Below are positions 6,237-6,834 of a stretch of DNA of 6,834 nucleotides, piece by piece; within the stretch, counting starts at the first letter, position 1, and each line of letters opens with the position of its first letter. The notes under the pieces are model-generated. The model saw nothing but the letters and a program-made list of their open reading frames with translations. It was not told the DNA's origin and did not search any database. This DNA comes from Comamonadaceae bacterium (lineage in GTDB: Bacteria; Pseudomonadota; Gammaproteobacteria; Burkholderiales; Burkholderiaceae_C). A program made the position numbers and the translations under genes. The stretch is from assembly GCA_947478935.1 (NCBI GenBank), contig CANJXV010000137.1, forward strand, positions 1 to 6,834, in the 5' to 3' direction.

Positions 6237-6834
6237 TTAGGTGCGAAGGGTGCGCGAATGCGAATGCACCGTTTCGACCAGTGCGGCCACGTGTTCCGGC
6301 GGCGTGAATTGGTTGATCCCATGGCCCAGGTTGAAAATCAGGCTGGGCGCCAGACCCGCGCCTTGGTGTGCTGTCCCGAAACTGTTCAGCACACGCCTTA
6401 CTTCGTCCGCAACGCTTTGTGGCGGTGCGAACAGCACCAGAGGGTCGATATTGCCTTGAAGCGCCTTGCCAGGCCCGCCCGCAGCGCCGCCTACGAGTGT
6501 GCGTGCTGTGCCCAAATTCATAGTCCAATCTAAGCCAAGCACTTCGCAATCTAGCTCGCCCATTTCCTTCATCCACAGCCCGCCGCCTTTGGTAAATACG
6601 ATACGCGGAATCACTTGGCCTTGCGGCCCCAGTCGCTGTAACTGGCCCAGCACGCGTGCGGTATAGGCCAGGCTGAACTTTTGAAATGCGCCGTCGGCTA
6701 ACACCCCTCCCCAGCTATCGAAAATCATCACTGCTTGCGCGCCCGCCTGAATCTGGGCATTGAGGTAGGCGGCGACCGCGTCCGCATTGATAGCCAAAAT
6801 CCGGTGCATCAGGTCCGGTCTGGCGTACATCATG
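6237..6834 (-). CDS. hemE: Uroporphyrinogen decarboxylase, C-terminal part (5' end outside window)
   Basis: HemE removes four carboxyl groups from uroporphyrinogen III to give coproporphyrinogen III, a cytoplasmic step of haem synthesis. The window holds the last 198 residues or so of a protein usually about 355 long; the frame is open to the window edge, so the Met codon at 6831-6833 is internal. Recognisable segments are YARPDLMHRILAINADAVAA, AVMIFDSWGG (the Ser, at 6714-6716, corresponds to a conserved active-site residue), IVFTKGGGLWM, CEVLGLDWT, GKALQGNIDPLVLFAP and IFNLGHGINQFTPPEHVAAL. The His of LGHG (6321-6323) corresponds to the conserved active-site His. The substrate-coordinating Asp near the N-terminus lies outside the window. 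The gene runs towards ntrX. Only 20 bases (6217-6236) separate the two stop codons, and no hairpin terminator is visible there. Confidence 0.97.
   Translation of the reverse strand, partial: MMYARPDLMHRILAINADAVAAYLNAQIQAGAQAVMIFDSWGGVLADGAFQKFSLAYTARVLGQLQRLGPQGQVIPRIVFTKGGGLWMKEMGELDCEVLGLDWTMNLGTARTLVGGAAGGPGKALQGNIDPLVLFAPPQSVADEVRRVLNSFGTAHQGAGLAPSLIFNLGHGINQFTPPEHVAALVETVHSHSRTLRT

Overview
The window looks like chromosomal DNA of a betaproteobacterium, most likely order Burkholderiales. The basis is the protein sequences: the RpoC C-terminus, an RsmB of the betaproteobacterial type, and the order rsmB - DUF4390 gene - ntrY - ntrX. The DNA is moderately GC-rich, genes are closely packed, and no mobile element, CRISPR array, tRNA or rRNA was seen. 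From memory of gene order I lean towards Alcaligenaceae (Bordetella/Achromobacter relatives) or Comamonadaceae, but the window alone cannot decide.

Layout. Bases 1-696 are the 3' end of rpoC (RNA polymerase beta' subunit), followed by a strong intrinsic terminator at about 718-760. Only 14 bases later a tight five-gene plus-strand cluster begins: a small LemA-like membrane protein (775-1305), the 16S rRNA m5C967 methyltransferase gene rsmB (1313-2623), an exported DUF4390 protein (about 2595-3212), the sensor histidine kinase gene ntrY (3209-5548) and its response regulator gene ntrX (5551-6216). Junctions are 7 bases, a 29-base (or 8-base) overlap, a 4-base ATGA overlap and 2 bases, so the five genes are probably one transcription unit. 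The 3' part of hemE (uroporphyrinogen decarboxylase) comes in from the right on the minus strand. It ends 20 bases from the ntrX stop and runs off the window.

Function. NtrY and NtrX form a membrane-sensor/response-regulator pair. The DUF4390 protein is predicted to be exported and sits directly before NtrY with overlapping codons, so it could act in the periplasm near the sensor; this is inference. rsmB and the LemA-like gene are probably co-transcribed with them. The most notable feature is that the NtrX here has a receiver and a Fis-type DNA-binding helix-turn-helix but lacks the whole AAA+ sigma-54-activating domain of canonical NtrX. It should therefore regulate by direct DNA binding and not by sigma-54 activation. 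Otherwise the region is ordinary core genome, and I see no convincing undescribed system.
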